This document shows positions 21,360 through 33,841 of a DNA stretch of 64,000 bases, in pieces. The position numbers and the translations under genes are program-made. The notes below the pieces were generated by a model. The model made no database searches. It was not told the DNA's origin and worked only from the letters and a program-made list of their open reading frames with translations. Origin of the DNA: Gnetum montanum (taxonomy: Eukaryota > Streptophyta > Gnetopsida > Gnetales > Gnetaceae); NCBI GenBank assembly GCA_015680685.1, contig MNCI01006555.1, positions 1,241,210-1,305,209 on the forward strand, given 5' to 3'. Within the stretch, counting starts at the first letter, position 1. Each line of letters starts with the position of its first letter.

Positions 21360-22182
21360 TGATGAGTTGTGATATCACACATGTGATATCGCGTACGTGA
21401 TATAATGGCCTTCCATGCAATATCACGTACGCGATATCGCAGCCTTCCTCATTACCTATAAATAAGAAGTAGACGTACTTGGTTTGCATAGTTAGTCTTA
21501 GTCCGTTACCCAAACTCTTGCCTTTTCTCCCTCTCAAAGTTAGAATTATTTCTGCGTGCCAGTAGTAGGAGTCATAAAGTGAACGGATCTTTATTCGAGC
21601 ATTGTGTACCTAAGCACACCTTGTGTACGATAATAAAGATGAACTTTGTGATAAACCTTGCAGTATTCAGAATAGATTAATTAATGTTAATTACTGTTAC
21701 TTAATGCTTTCCTTATTAATTAATGATTCTCTCTCACCCTACAACTCTCCTAAGTAAGCACACATAGTACGATCACTTTGAGCATGCATGTAACACTTGG
21801 TAACCTAGTAACAATTAGTGTTTGGTAATCCCAGTAGTGTTGCATTGGTTAAGGATGTGTACAACAATTGAGAACAGATACTGGTGTTAGGATCAGTTAG
21901 AGCCTAGTTAATAAGTAGTTAAATTAAATTAGTTACTTAGTTATCTCTCTCCTCCCTTATTAGCAACAGGACATAAAAACATAAAAAGTGTAAAAATCAT
22001 ATGCCTCAAGTTTACTTAGCCATACAATCGTGACATACAAGTAAGCTTGGGAAGACAACAATTGATTAATCCATTCTTGTTCCACAAAGACACATAAGCA
22101 CTTAGTCCTTGTAATTCGACTGGGTAGTGCGTGGATGCTCGTATTCGTATGGTTGAGTGTAGGGATACCTCACCGCTCATCA
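21360..22182 (+). repeat. 5' LTR of element B
   Basis: TGATGAGTTGTGATATCAC to CCGCTCATCA. GATATC palindromes precede TATAAATA at 21457-21464. It belongs to the same broad LTR family as A but to a different subfamily: it reads GTTGTGATATC at the start and GGGATACCTCACCGCTCATCA at the end. Confidence 0.93.
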
Positions 22183-22183
22183 T

Positions 22184-22201
22184 TGGCACCATTGCTAGGG
22201 A
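22184..22201 (+). other. Primer binding site of element B, tRNA-Asp type
   Basis: TGGCACCATTGCTAGGGA matches the tRNA-Asp complement at 14 of 18 positions. The four changes are all transitions. Confidence 0.8.
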
Positions 22202-22320
22202 CTTCATTATTTGTGCACTAACCAGAACATAGGAAATCTTTCACATCATTGGAACGAACCCTTGGGGCTGGTTAAAGAAAAATAATAAATAATAATACAT
22301 TGCACACTAAATAGATAATC

Positions 22321-24700
22321 ATGTCTCCTTCTTCATATGAAAGTGTTTCACTACCTAGGTCTGATACAGGGAACAATCAGAGGCATAGTACACATGATAA
22401 TCCACCAGTCCCTCAACAATTTCGTGTGGTAAATGTTAATCCTGATGAATATGTACCGAACTTTACCTTTATCCTTCACCAAGATGAACAACTACATTGG
22501 CAAGATTTATAAGGTAACATAGTGTTACCTCCCAATCGTTCAGTCCCAGGCATGCTTCTTCATGATCTCACATGAATTGGTATACAGCACTTACAAGCAG
22601 AGTACGTTGTGCATGATCATGACTTGAGAGAGTATCGACCCACGAAGGCACAGCGTCAAAGGGATTTGCAATAGGAGAGATGTCATGAATCCATGAAGGA
22701 AAAGTTATTGCAAAATGTTCCACATGTCCTAAGTGCAAATCAGGGTGGTGAACCTGCCTCAAGCAGTCACCCACATAATGATGTTCCTCCCATTGACTTT
22801 GGTCAAGGGGTTGTGTATTAGAATCTTTACTCAACTATCCATAACCCAGATTCTAGTACCGACAGACACAAAAAGTTTGAAAAAGGAACACGAATACATG
22901 ACAAAGATGGACATTCCAATCGTAACCACAATCGAGGCCATGACCACATAAGAGAAGGAAGTAGGCACCAACATAATGACAGTCCTCCTTCTTCTTCACC
23001 TTCATCATCTCTTTCACCCTCTCCTTCAGGATCTGGATGCAGTCACAAAGAAAAAGACCATGAGAATAAGGGTAAGCGAAATGGGAGTCATAGACAAAAT
23101 AGTTAAGAAAGGGGACGAGGGCACTCTAGAGAAACACACTATGAAAGAAGGGAGAGTAGGGAACAACATAGGTATCATAGATGCCACAGATGGGATGATC
23201 ACGATGAACCCCTACTCGCTACTCGAAGTATGCTAAACATAACTAAGGTTGTTAGAATCCAAACAAGGCACCAAAAAGATAGTAGGATCAAGAGATTAGA
23301 CATTAACAACATCCCACGATTTGAAGGGGGATACAACACTAATCCTCAAAATCATGTACAAGCATTTCATGATGCATGTGCCTTACAAAAAATAGAAAAC
23401 TACTGGTAAAAATTAAAGTTGTTTTCACAGACACTAATCAAAGAAGTGGAAAGTTGGAACCGGTCCTTAGAACCAGAATACATTCGTAGGTGGAGTACCA
23501 TGTTAGAATTGTTCAATGATAAGTACCAAATGTACTCCCGAGTGTCCAACCTACAAAATAAAATCCAAGGATGGAAACAAGGAGGCCATGAACCCTTGGA
23601 TGCTACCATGGGTTGCTATTATGCATTGTTACATCTTTTTTCTGGCCATGGTTATTCGCAGAGGGATCAACTACGCCATCTCATAGATGGGCTTAAGCAT
23701 GAAATGCGAACGACCCTTGGGACATATGCCCAAGGGAGGCTATCTAGGCTTAGGACCCATCAAGTTCAAAGATTATTGGAGCAAATTGCTAAAGAAGAAG
23801 GTGAGCTAAGAAAAAGAAAGAGTGTGGAGGAATATAATAGAGATCCTTCCCTCCGAAAGAAGAAAGTAATATTTTGTGAGGATGAAGAAGAGTCACCACT
23901 TGAAGAGATGGTGAATAGGAAAAATTTTCCCATTCAAAAACTTGCATCGGAAGTATTGGCAAAGGTAGATCAAATGTGGAACTCCCTAGATAATAGATTT
24001 CAAACCATTCTCAAAGTAGTAGAAGAGCCTAGAGAGCAAGGTAGTAATCGCAAAAAGAGAAAAAAGAGAGAAGCAGAATATGCACGTAACAAGGGTAAGG
24101 GAAAAGTTTCCATCATCGAAGAGGTTGTGGATTTAGATACAGAAAATGATAGTGGATGCGAGATATGCCAATATGACCATCCTAAGGGATGTTGTCGTAT
24201 AATCTCACATCTACAGGAGTCTTGGGTGTATGCACTCAACCCACGATTAAACAAAAGGCAAACACCTCGAAGGTTACCTTATCCTTAAGGTAACTCAAGA
24301 TAGTTTTACCAACCCTTAACGTATTATCCAAGTGGAACTCCGCCACAACCGATCAAGTAGTATCAACAATGGTAGTACCCACAATCATGGGGAATGCCAC
24401 CACCAAGGCAACAGTATCTATTATCAACAACTTGACCCATATGGATATTACGTGCAACAGCCAGTCTCTCCATGTGGCTCTATTGGTCATGTTACTCCTC
24501 AACCTCACTACCAAGCCCGTAAGTACTATAGGACTCCTTCTCCTAGGGGCGATGTTCCACAAACATATCATCCTTCTCATTTGGCTGCACCTCTTCCACC
24601 CTTAACTCCATTACCACCTGCTCCAGCTATTCAGGGTGAAATCCCTACCCAACCACAACAACATAACGCCACAAGGGTTGTTAAACCTCAACCTGCTATT
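22321..24700 (+). pseudogene. gag: Gag of element B, largely open in its core
   Basis: Starts at ATG 22321 (MSPSSYESVSLPR). The N-terminal segment FTFILHQDEQLHWQDL is followed by a stop. A middle part rich in charged residues and Ser follows. The core is open for 289 codons (23419-24288) and includes WKQGGHEPLDATMG and the intact Cys/His motif CEICQYDHPKGCC near 24,160. A one-base indel near 24,420 moves the Pro/Gln linker into another frame (24332-25009). The best preserved Gag core in the window is here. Confidence 0.9.
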
Positions 24701-24839
24701 GGTTCTGACAACCGTGTGAAGAAAATACCTTTCTTTAGAGCCAATAGTCCAACTAAGCCCTTGCAACCACAAGCGGCTGATTCTTCAACCACCTCATTAT
24801 CACTTAAAGCTTCGGAGCTCCCTTCAACCCAAAAATTAT

Positions 24840-25508
24840 GCTCAACACATACGGTCATGTTAACTCATGCCGTCACCAATTGGATAAAAGTTGGCCATCT
24901 TCCTAGGAAATTCTCTGATCCTAGGAATCCTCTGATATATCTACAAATCGCTAGAAATCAGCCATGCAAAGCTCTTTTGGATTTAGGTTTTTGTGTCAAC
25001 TTGATTTCTNAGAAATCAGCCATGCAAAGCTCTTTTGGATTTAGGTTTTTGTGTCAACTTGATTTCTCAAGAAATGTACAAGGCCTGGTACCTGCCTCCA
25101 CTAAAAAAGAGTAACATTCATTTAAAGTTGGCTGACCAGTCCATCACTATCCCATTGGGACTAGTGGAGAACATTATCATCACTATCTGTGGGTGGTCGT
25201 ATCTAGTCGACTTCATAGTGATTCAAGTGAACAATGGTAAGGGGGACTTCCTAATCATAATGGGAAGAGCATGGCTATGCACAATTGACATGCACCTAGG
25301 AATCCATGATCTTTCCCTAAAAATATCAAAGGAAAATACATTTGGAAAGATCAAGAAGAAGAAAGTTCCATGCATTGCATATAGTGACTCAGGATGTAAT
25401 TGCGTGCAGAAGTCATGGTTCGTGCAACGTTTAACATTGCCTACATGCAACCGGTGTGCACAAGTGAATGATATACAAAGATTCCTATATGCAGCAGCCA
25501 TAAGATAG
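24840..25508 (+). pseudogene. pro: Aspartic protease of element B, catalytic motif altered
   Basis: The family motif D-S-G-S reads DLGF here (Ser to Leu, Ser to Phe), which should weaken or abolish catalysis. IIMGRAW is kept. An N at 25010 with a 57-bp duplication on both sides changes the frame, so the true gene is shorter and less broken than it looks. The ORF from 25035 reads on through KKKVPCIAYSDSG to the stop at 25506. Confidence 0.85.
24953..25067. other. Assembly join: N at 25010 between two identical 57-bp copies
   Basis: 24953-25009 (starting AGAAATCAGCCATGC) is repeated exactly at 25011-25067. No sibling protease has such a duplication. It is most likely two overlapping contig ends left unmerged. 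Confidence 0.88.
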
Positions 25509-25719
25509 GAAATCACCCAGTGGTTGATAGCTAATCAAGAGAGAGTAGTTCAACTATATGCATGGAACCAACTGAGGGTTTAACTTGCACTTACATCAAT
25601 AGCATAGACACATTAAAGCAAGTCCATTGCCAACTTCCAAGCCTTGACCTTGAAAATATCAATTGGGGGAAGTTGGAAATCCCTGATAAGTTTAAGCAAG
25701 AGCCCCTTGAGCTAAACCA

Positions 25720-26660
25720 TTGCCCACCAGTATGGAATACATGTTTCTTAAAAATGAAAAATCGGTAATTATTAATGCGAAGCTTGCTCCTCAACAAAAA
25801 GAAATACTACTAAAGATGATAAATAAATGGTTGAAAGCCTTTTTTTGGTCATATCCCAAATTAACTGGAATAGATCCTAGGATATGCCAACATAGAATTT
25901 ACACTGATCCCTCCATGAAGCCTCAAATACAACCATAGAGGCAATTGAACCCAAAGCTTAAGCAAGTGGTTAAGGAAGAAATCGAATAGCTTCTAAAAGC
26001 TGGGTTCATATACCCCATTGCTGAGCGTGAATGGGTTAGTCCCTTAGTTATTATGCCTAAAAAAGGAGGTAAATGAAGGATGTGCATAGATTTTAGGCTA
26101 CTAAATATGGCAACATTCAAAGACCACTTTCTGTTGCCATTCGTTGACTAAGTCTTAGACACCATCGCAAGGCATCGTTACTATAGTTTTCTGGATGGGT
26201 ACAATGGGTACAACCAGATACAAATAGCCCTAGAAGGCCAAGCTAAGACTATGTTCACCAGTCCTTGGGGAACATTTGCATACAAATAGATGTTGTTTGG
26301 CTTGTGCAATGCCCCTACAACATTTCAATAACTAGTTCTAAGCATATTCTAGCAGTAGATAGGAAATGGTGTGGAAGTCTTCATGGACGACTTATCCACT
26401 TATGGAGCAAAATTTGATCAAGCCTTGGACAAGTTAGAGCAAGTATTAAAATAATATGTAGAAACCAATTTGAGGCTCAACTAACAAAAAAGCCATTTAA
26501 TGGTCCAAGAAGACATAGTATTAGGACATAATATTTCACAAATAGGGATAGAGGTAGACCCTGAAAAGATTAAAGTTATCTAAGGAATTACTCGATAGCC
26601 TGAAACTATAAAAGATATCCAATCATTCCTTGGGCATACTAGCTATTATAGACCTTTCCA
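25720..26660 (+). pseudogene. pol: Reverse transcriptase of element B, truncated before RNase H
   Basis: This Ty3/gypsy reverse transcriptase would copy element RNA into DNA. In one frame, with about ten stops, the order is LLKAGFIYPIAEREWVSPLV, PKKGGK, CIDFRLLN, YSFLDGYNGYNQI (motif A, with the catalytic Asp), FGLCNAPTTFQ (motif B), VFMDDLSTYG (the YxDD box as FMDD, 26380-26391), HLMVQEDIVLGH and IQSFLGHTSYYRPF. The FMDD-STYG wording is of the Tat/Athila kind. RNase H and integrase are missing after about 26,655. Confidence 0.9.
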
Positions 26661-26742
26661 TAAGCCTAGAATAGCCAGTACTCATACTACCTCTATTGGT
26701 GGACAACCTTGCTCGCTATTTCGAATCTCCTCCTTCCAACTC
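26655..26742 (+). other. Pol deletion junction in element B, with remnant of the pol end
   Basis: After FLGHTSYYRPF the sequence jumps to CCTAGAATAGCCAGTACTC..., which matches element E (minus, about 57,840) and then the pol end shared by all copies. RNase H and integrase were removed in between. The breakpoint differs from those of A/D and E. Confidence 0.65.
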
Positions 26743-28643
26743 AGTCATGGGGGAGATGGCCACCTATGCCAACCATTCTAGGTCCTTAGCCCTTTTGTAT
26801 TTTTTGTTTTACACATTTCTTCAATCTTTCTTATTTTTGTTTTTGTTTTACACCATCATTCATATTTTTACTATGTCTTTTTTTAGTTGATTTACTTTCA
26901 TTCATCATACAATAAGTGCTCCTAATGGTGGATTGAATTATATACTATTGATTGCTAATGTTTGGTTTTTACCTCTAAATTATGATATTGATATTATGAT
27001 ATGGTTCTTTTGATAAAATAGGGAATGAGTCCATGTCATCCATTCATCCATTCAACTCTGTGGTCTCCCTTGGCTTGGAATTGTACAGTCCATTTTTTCT
27101 AATCAACTTCTTAATAAATTTGTGGCTTGGTATTCTTCAAACCGAGGAAGGACTCAATGGATGAAAAGGATGTGACTTCAAGGGAATTAGATGCACGTGT
27201 GCTGGCTATTCTTTTGGGTGCTTGGATGCTTTTCATGGATTTTCTACCATTTTTCCATTGATCAAATATCAGGAAGCTGAGTGAATAAAAATAAGTCTTT
27301 TCATGGTGTGGTTCTCATGTAAAAAAAGTGGAAATTCAAAATATACCCCTTAGACATAATAAAGAAATATGGGCTATAAGCACTGGTTATGGCACTAGAA
27401 AGACATGTTACCCATGCCTGAAGGTTCCTTCTAACTAAGGCCCTTTCTTGCTTCCTGCTTCTTCATCTCACTCTCCTTGGAATGGTGGTGACTCTTTGGG
27501 TAAGCATTCTTGTTGCTTCAAGAGGATGGATTGGCCAAGTGTATTGATGCAAGGTCACTGAGTGTGGTTGGTTTGAGTCTAGATTTGGAATGAGTTCTAC
27601 TTAGTTACATTAACCATGACATACACAAGGGAATTTACATAAACTTTCTCTTGGGATTCCATTTCATTTCTGCTCTCCATCTTACTTTCCATTTTCCACC
27701 TCATTTTTAGTTTTATGATTAGTCCATATCTTGGTTGATGCATTGTTTTTCCTTAGTAAATTATCGTGGGTAAGTTTTTTAAGTCTTTCTTCCAAATGAT
27801 ATTCTTAGAGCCTATGGACTCTTTTGTTTGTGGGTTTGTCAAGGCATAAATGGCATGAGCCTGCTTTGGGGAGGACCCACTGGCATTCCTTTTTGGTGCA
27901 ATTGTTAAGTTCTTTTCCTTAAACATTCTCCACAATCAACCATTTTTCATTTCATCCCCATCTTTAACATCCACTTTATTGGTGTTGTCATTGTTATTTT
28001 TCCCATCTTTCTTGTTCCTTATATTTTTCCATCTTATTGCTACTAGAGGTTTGCTCTTAGTCATGGGGGCCCTGGCACAAATTCTTCAATTTCTCCATTC
28101 TACTACTTGCCTAACCCTTACACCTTCAGTAGTTATCAATAATAAACCTCTAACCTAGTTTCTACCATAACCACAATGTAGCCAATGTGCTTTATATCGA
28201 GGCAAGGTATCAATTGCATTGTGGCTTACTTATCCTTGCTCATTCATGACTATGTTGTGTGTGCAGATAGCGATTACATGAGCTATGGATAGGAATAGGA
28301 GGAAGCACTCAGGATGGAATGGAGCTGGAATGTTTACGTCGGGAAAAAGTCTAGTCACGTGGTTATGGATAAACAACGAAGGGTGCAATCTCGGCATTGG
28401 CAACAACATGCCTCATTTTCTTTTCTTCCTCTTTCTCTTCAAGTTGTCAAGTGAAGGTCTAAATGTCATTCATCTACAATGTTCACCACAAAAGGGCATG
28501 AACACCAATGTTGTAATATGTTTATCGATCCATTCACCAAGCAATTTGAGTTTGTTATTCCCTATCGCTATCAGTTCTCATTTAGTCAATAATCCCATAC
28601 CTTCCCAATATTTTGTAAGGAACTCAAGGATGAATTTTTATTC
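26743..28643 (+). other. Conserved non-coding 3' region of element B
   Basis: Counterpart of 17242-19183 in A, with AGTCATGGGGG at 26743-26753 and 28059-28069. It includes the splice-acceptor-like block (GTGTGTGCAG, block 28252-28410). There is no long conserved open frame. Confidence 0.72.
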
Positions 28644-28656
28644 AGTCATGGGGGTA
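28644..28656 (+). other. Polypurine-tract-like site of element B
   Basis: AGTCATGGGGGTA directly precedes the 3' LTR. Confidence 0.7.
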
Positions 28657-29465
28657 TGATGAGCTGTGATATCGCGCCCACAATATTGTGGCCTTCCATG
28701 TGATATCACGTACACGATATCACAGCCTGCCTCGTTACCTATAAATAAGAGGCGGGTGCACTTGGTTTTCATAGTTAGTCTTAGTTCCTTACCCAAACTC
28801 TTGCCTTTTCTCCCTCTCAGAGTTAGAATTATTTCTACATGCCCACAGTAGAAGTCATAAAGTAAACGGATCTTTATTTGAGCATTGTGTACCTGAGCAC
28901 ACCTTGTGTATGGCAATAAAGATGAACTTTGTGATAAAACTTGTAGCATTTAGAATAGATTAATTAATGTTAATTACTATTACTTAATTATTTCCTTAGC
29001 TAATTAATATTCTCTCTCACCCTACAATTCTCTTAAGTAAGCACACATAGTACAATCACTTCAAGCATGTGTGTAACACTTGGTAACCTAGTAACGATTA
29101 GCATTTGGTAATCCCAGTAGTGTTGCACTAGTTCAAGATGTGTACAGAAAGTGAGAATGGATACTGGTGTTAGGATCAGTTAGAGACTAGTTAATAAGTA
29201 GTCAAATTAAATTAGTTACTTAGTTATCTCTCTCCTCCCTTATTAGCAGCAGGACATAAAAACATAAAAAGTATAAAAATCATATGCCTCAAGTTTACTT
29301 AACCATACAATCGTGACATACAAGTAAACTTGGGAAGACAATGATTGATCAACCCATTATTGTTCCACAAAGGTGCATAAGAACTTAGTCCTTGAAATTC
29401 GACTGGATCGTGCATGGATGCTCGTATTTGTATGCTTGAGCATAGGGATACCTCACAGCTCATCA
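28657..29465 (+). repeat. 3' LTR of element B
   Basis: TGATGAGCTGTGATATCGC to CACAGCTCATCA. TATAAATA is at 28740-28747. It has fewer GATATC words than the 5' copy. Confidence 0.92.
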
Positions 29466-32400
29466 CATATAATAAATGAACAAAAACAAGAAATGATATG
29501 GCATAAAAATGTAACACTAATATTTAGACAACTGAGCATTAACATGGCAACTTATAGTATAAAGAATACTTCAATAAGATTCTTCTAGATTTAACAAATT
29601 TTAACCAATTATAACTAGTGTGTGAATTTTCCTATTTACTTATTTTAGGGTATATTTTTTCCCAAAATACGAGCAATAATTAAAGTTTCAAGTTTTTTTA
29701 AATGGACAAAGTTGTAGAAAAAAATCATGGATTATTAATATCTAATATAACATACATTGGCTTGGATATATACCTGCTAAGTTTTTAGATGTAAAAAAAT
29801 ATAAACTACACCTATAACAAAAATCTAAGCCAACTTAGTATTATGCTTTTAATGATTACTACGTTATTATGCATGATTATTGCTACAAAAATTATACCTA
29901 TATATAATCACCCATAAAACTTAATTAGCTTTTATTTACATAGGTTTAAAAGTAAAAATGTAAAATAGTTTAATCATAATTTGCAAGGTAAATCCTCAAA
30001 CAACACATCACAAGATAAATAGCTAGATAAATAGCTAATGGGTGCTATTGCCATTAAATTCAAACCCTAATTACAACTTCATGACATTTAATACTTTTAA
30101 AACTATGTTGACAAGAATCACAAAGTTAATAATAATGCTATCATAAATAACATTATATGTGTAAATGATACAAAACATAAATAGTTAAATCTATGCACAA
30201 AAACATTAATAACAAGTGAAAAATACAAAAATGCAATGTATAAAAACATTATCCAAACCCAAGCTTAATTATGTTAAATATATTTATATTAAAAATTATT
30301 CATATATACAAAATAAAATAAGTAATAAGGTGAAATGTTACCTTGAATTTGAAAAGAAATCAAAACTGAACATCTTAACATTATTCATTCCTTTTATTTG
30401 TTAAAAAGGATAAAAATGTTAAGAAAAGACGTTAAACTAAACTACCATTTTATTGAGGAAGAGTTAGTATAAAGGCATAATAATAGATACATGAAAATTA
30501 TAAATCGAAAATTTTATATTCTTTTATTCATTTTAAAGAAGGGTGTTAAATTTAAAGGAACATATTGCATGATGGAGTAGTATTTAGACACATGGACCCA
30601 CCCATAGATGGTGGGGGTAGGTCTGTCAGTCTATTGTGGAGGTGGAAAGGATATTTCGATGCATACTTCCTTTGTGCTTACTAGCTCATGTCCATCCTTA
30701 CTTCCAATGTAAATGTCAACGTCTACGTCTTCGATCAAATAAGGCCAACATCATATGTTGTCTTTCCTAGTACTTCACCCTGTTGAAGTGTGACTCCTTG
30801 ATAAAAGCTACAGTGGTACTGTAATTCAACATATTTGTACTTGTAATGATGTTGTCTTAATTAGGTTGGTTGGCATACCTATGTCTTACAAAAAAATTCT
30901 TAGAGTACATTTTAATGATATTCAATTGTCAAAACATAAGGTCAAAGTATTGACAATTACTTATACACTTGGGTAGTGCAAAATACACATCATAAAAAAT
31001 AAGTTCTGTTAAACTTGTTTCTTACTCTTTCACCATTTTCATGTAGACGTCATAAGGATTACCCAGCAAAATTGTTTAGATTTATCATTGTCTATTGGTA
31101 GTTGGTGTTATGTCCATTTGAGCACATGCAATGTCTCATATCATATATATCCTATGTTAGTACCTAAGAAGAATAAATCCTAAGATAGAGTTGAACTAGG
31201 AAACAATCTTAAGCATGGTCCTATTGAATGGGGTAGAAGAGGAAAGTCCAAAGCCCCCTCAATAAGTGCATAGAACTATCGTGCTAGTATGGTTCCAAAA
31301 GCACAAGGAGAAAAAGACCCCTTGTATCCTCACATCCTTATGTGGAGGTGGTAGGCAATCACCAACCCTACTTTCCCTTTTACATGCATTCTTAAAACAA
31401 TAAATAAATTGAAATTTTTGAAGATTAAAATTTCTTCATAATCTAATTATCTTTCATGTTATAATTCAATTTCCTTTATCATTCATGTATCTTTTAGCAT
31501 GCAGGGACATGTCAAGATGTAAAGCACTTATCATGAGTTGGTTTTTTGAATATGTATTTAGGAAAATCCAAGTTACAAGGGAAGAGACATAGAACCTATG
31601 TTTCATCGTTTGATGTTTCAAAGGATCAAGATTGCTCTATATAAACCCAAGTTCAAGAATGAGATTTGCAAGCCCAAGTTTAAAACATGAAAGTTATCAT
31701 GATTTTTGTTAAGGTTTTTAGCAAAGCTTCTAGAAATGTAAAATTGATCTCATTAGGAAAGGTGCTTTATGGTTGTGTTAAAAAAAACCACCTCCTCTAT
31801 TCACATCATCCTAACATGTGTACATCTATCATGCTTATTAATATACATGGCTACACTGCTATGAGAGTTTGATCTTCTTACTACATATGAAAAATCACAA
31901 TGAAAGAAAGTTTTTTGGTTATCATTAGAAGCTTGGAAATACATAGATACTTTTGCAAGGCATTCTTGAACTATCAAAACATCATAATATGATGAATTTG
32001 GATCAAATTTCACTAACATGGTAGAATAAGTGGGGACATGTTCCTATGTAGAAACATACTAATCATGCAAAGTTTCAATTTAACATATCTTTGCAAAATA
32101 TGAATACCATATACTTACCTATCAATTAAGATAGGAAAAAGAAATATTAATACAAATAGTATAACTTATTAGTATTATTCCAATGTTGCACCTTGAATCC
32201 TAATCATTTATTTAAATTTTTTAAAAATTGTAAACCTACCTATTTTATTTATTATAAAAGAATTTTGCATTAAAAATGTATTTATAACTTTTTCATGAAC
32301 AATTTTATTAGTACTTATCAAGCAATATAATAACCCATATGCATAAAATTAAGAATAAGCTAGTAATTCAATTTTGCTATACATTAATATTTAGAGAGGT

Positions 32401-32863
32401 ACCATGACTATTATAATTAATTAATTAATAACAATGAGGTGTTAGCCTAGTGATGAGACTCTTAATTTGGAAGCTTCAAGTTATGAATTTTATTTTGGTA
32501 GGTAGAACATATATATGAATAATAATTCACAAGAGATTAGTCTAATAATTTTGGAAATAGTAGAAGAGGTGAAGTGGGGAAAACACTAAATTTCCACCTT
32601 ATTAAGGTACCAAAAGGGTAGACAAAGACTTGGTCAAAAAATTTAGGATAATCGAAGCAATATACAAGGTGAAAAGCTATGATTCAATGAGGGTCTTACC
32701 ATGCAAAGAATATGCCAAGAGGCTTGAATAATAGAAGAAAGTAAAAATTGCTAAAGATATATGGAGAAATCACTTACATAATTGTTAAATATGTTGTAGT
32801 TATTAAAGATTATACTAAATAGGGACTTAAGAATCTTGCATTGTGGTTTTTAAATATTGATGG
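29466..32863. other. AT-rich spacer, no recognisable gene
   Basis: 3.4 kb, strongly AT-rich up to about 30,560, then mixed. Open frames are short and resemble nothing I know. A possible SINE lies at 32431. The last bases (GATGG, 32859-32863) pair with AATGG after element C. Confidence 0.6.
32431..32515 (+). repeat. Possible tRNA-derived SINE, copy 2
   Basis: ACAATGAGGTGTTAGCCTAGTGATGAGACTC lines up with 20191 onward (ACAATGAAGTATTACCCTAGTGG). The B-box-like part (TTCAAGTTATGAATTT) is decayed. The call is weak on its own; the pairing with copy 1 is what suggests a repeat family. Confidence 0.35.
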
Positions 32864-33729
32864 TGATGAGTCATAATGATATAGGCTGCATCGATAGACA
32901 TGTATTGATGCAACCCCATCGAAACATGGTCACATATGTCGACACAAATGTGTCAACAATAATGCAAGTGAAGCTTATATAAATGCACACACCAACCACA
33001 TTTATGGAACCTTAGGTCCATAGCATAGTGAAGCCCTTATAGTTTAGTTTCTCTAGAGTTAGAATATTTTCTTTGAGTGACCATAGTGTGAATTAAAGAG
33101 ATTATATGGATCTTTATTCGAATGCTATGTACCTGAACGCATTAGCATGAACAATAATAAAGATGAGATTTTTGACATTCATTGTAGCACTTGGATTAGT
33201 TTGATCTTTTCTGTTTACACTTTACTTTTATGATTTTAATTAGTTAAAATACCTAATCATAACTACATAAGCATGACCACTTTGAAGCATAATGCATTGC
33301 ACTTAGTATCCCAGTAGTGGATATTTAGTATGCCTAGTAATGTCCATTTGGTAACCCAATAGTATTGATATGAGTTCAAGATGTGTATGGTAAGTCGAAA
33401 CAACTACTTATGTTAGGATAGTTAGTCACTAAATTAGCTAAGTAGTTAAATAAGTAATCATTGAACCTTCATTTACTCATTTATTCATTAGGATAAAACT
33501 ATATATATAAACACTTATAAAAAATACATATCATGTGCCTTAACTCATATTTAACCATATAGACTACTAGTACAAATGTGAGTTAGAAAGATAACAATCA
33601 TACAACCCCTTGTTTCATAGTTTAAGACTATAGGTAGACTTAGGAACTAGGTCCATAGAATTCAACCAAATTGCTAACGCATGCTTGTGATTCATATGGT
33701 TGGACATAGGGGATACACATTGCTCATCA
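32864..33729 (+). repeat. 5' LTR of element C
   Basis: TGATGAGTCATAATGATATAGG to CACATTGCTCATCA. Instead of GATATC arrays, the U3 carries TTGATGCAACC and CGACACA-like words, with TATATAAAT at 32976-32984. The middle and end (CCCAGTAGTG, CTTGGTATCC-like words, TACAAG) show common descent with the A/B LTRs. Confidence 0.92.
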
Positions 33730-33730
33730 T

Positions 33731-33748
33731 TGGTGTCATTGACCGGGA
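33731..33748 (+). other. Primer binding site of element C, decayed tRNA-Asp type
   Basis: TGGTGTCATTGACCGGGA matches the tRNA-Asp complement at 13 of 18 positions, directly after the LTR. Confidence 0.65.
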
Positions 33749-33841
33749 TGCTAGTTTGTCTGAGTGTGCTAATTAGGAGTAAATTTTGATTCATATAAAT
33801 ATGTTAAAAATATTAAGGCATATTGAGAATTTAACATTAAT

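Larger units (their letters stand above)
21360..29465 (+). mobile_element. Element B: Ty3/gypsy element with gag, protease and partial reverse transcriptase
   Basis: LTRs at 21360-22182 and 28657-29465. The flanks are AATAT (21355-21359) and CATAT (29466-29470), a target duplication with one change. The inside holds a tRNA-Asp primer site, gag, protease, most of the reverse transcriptase, a deletion removing RNase H and integrase, the shared non-coding region and a polypurine-type site. ORF3 is absent. It is an intermediate between C and the gag-protease elements. Confidence 0.93.

Noticed and set aside
31801-32019. 72-codon minus-strand frame as a host gene
   Set aside because: No recognisable family, AT-rich surroundings, no splice or start context.
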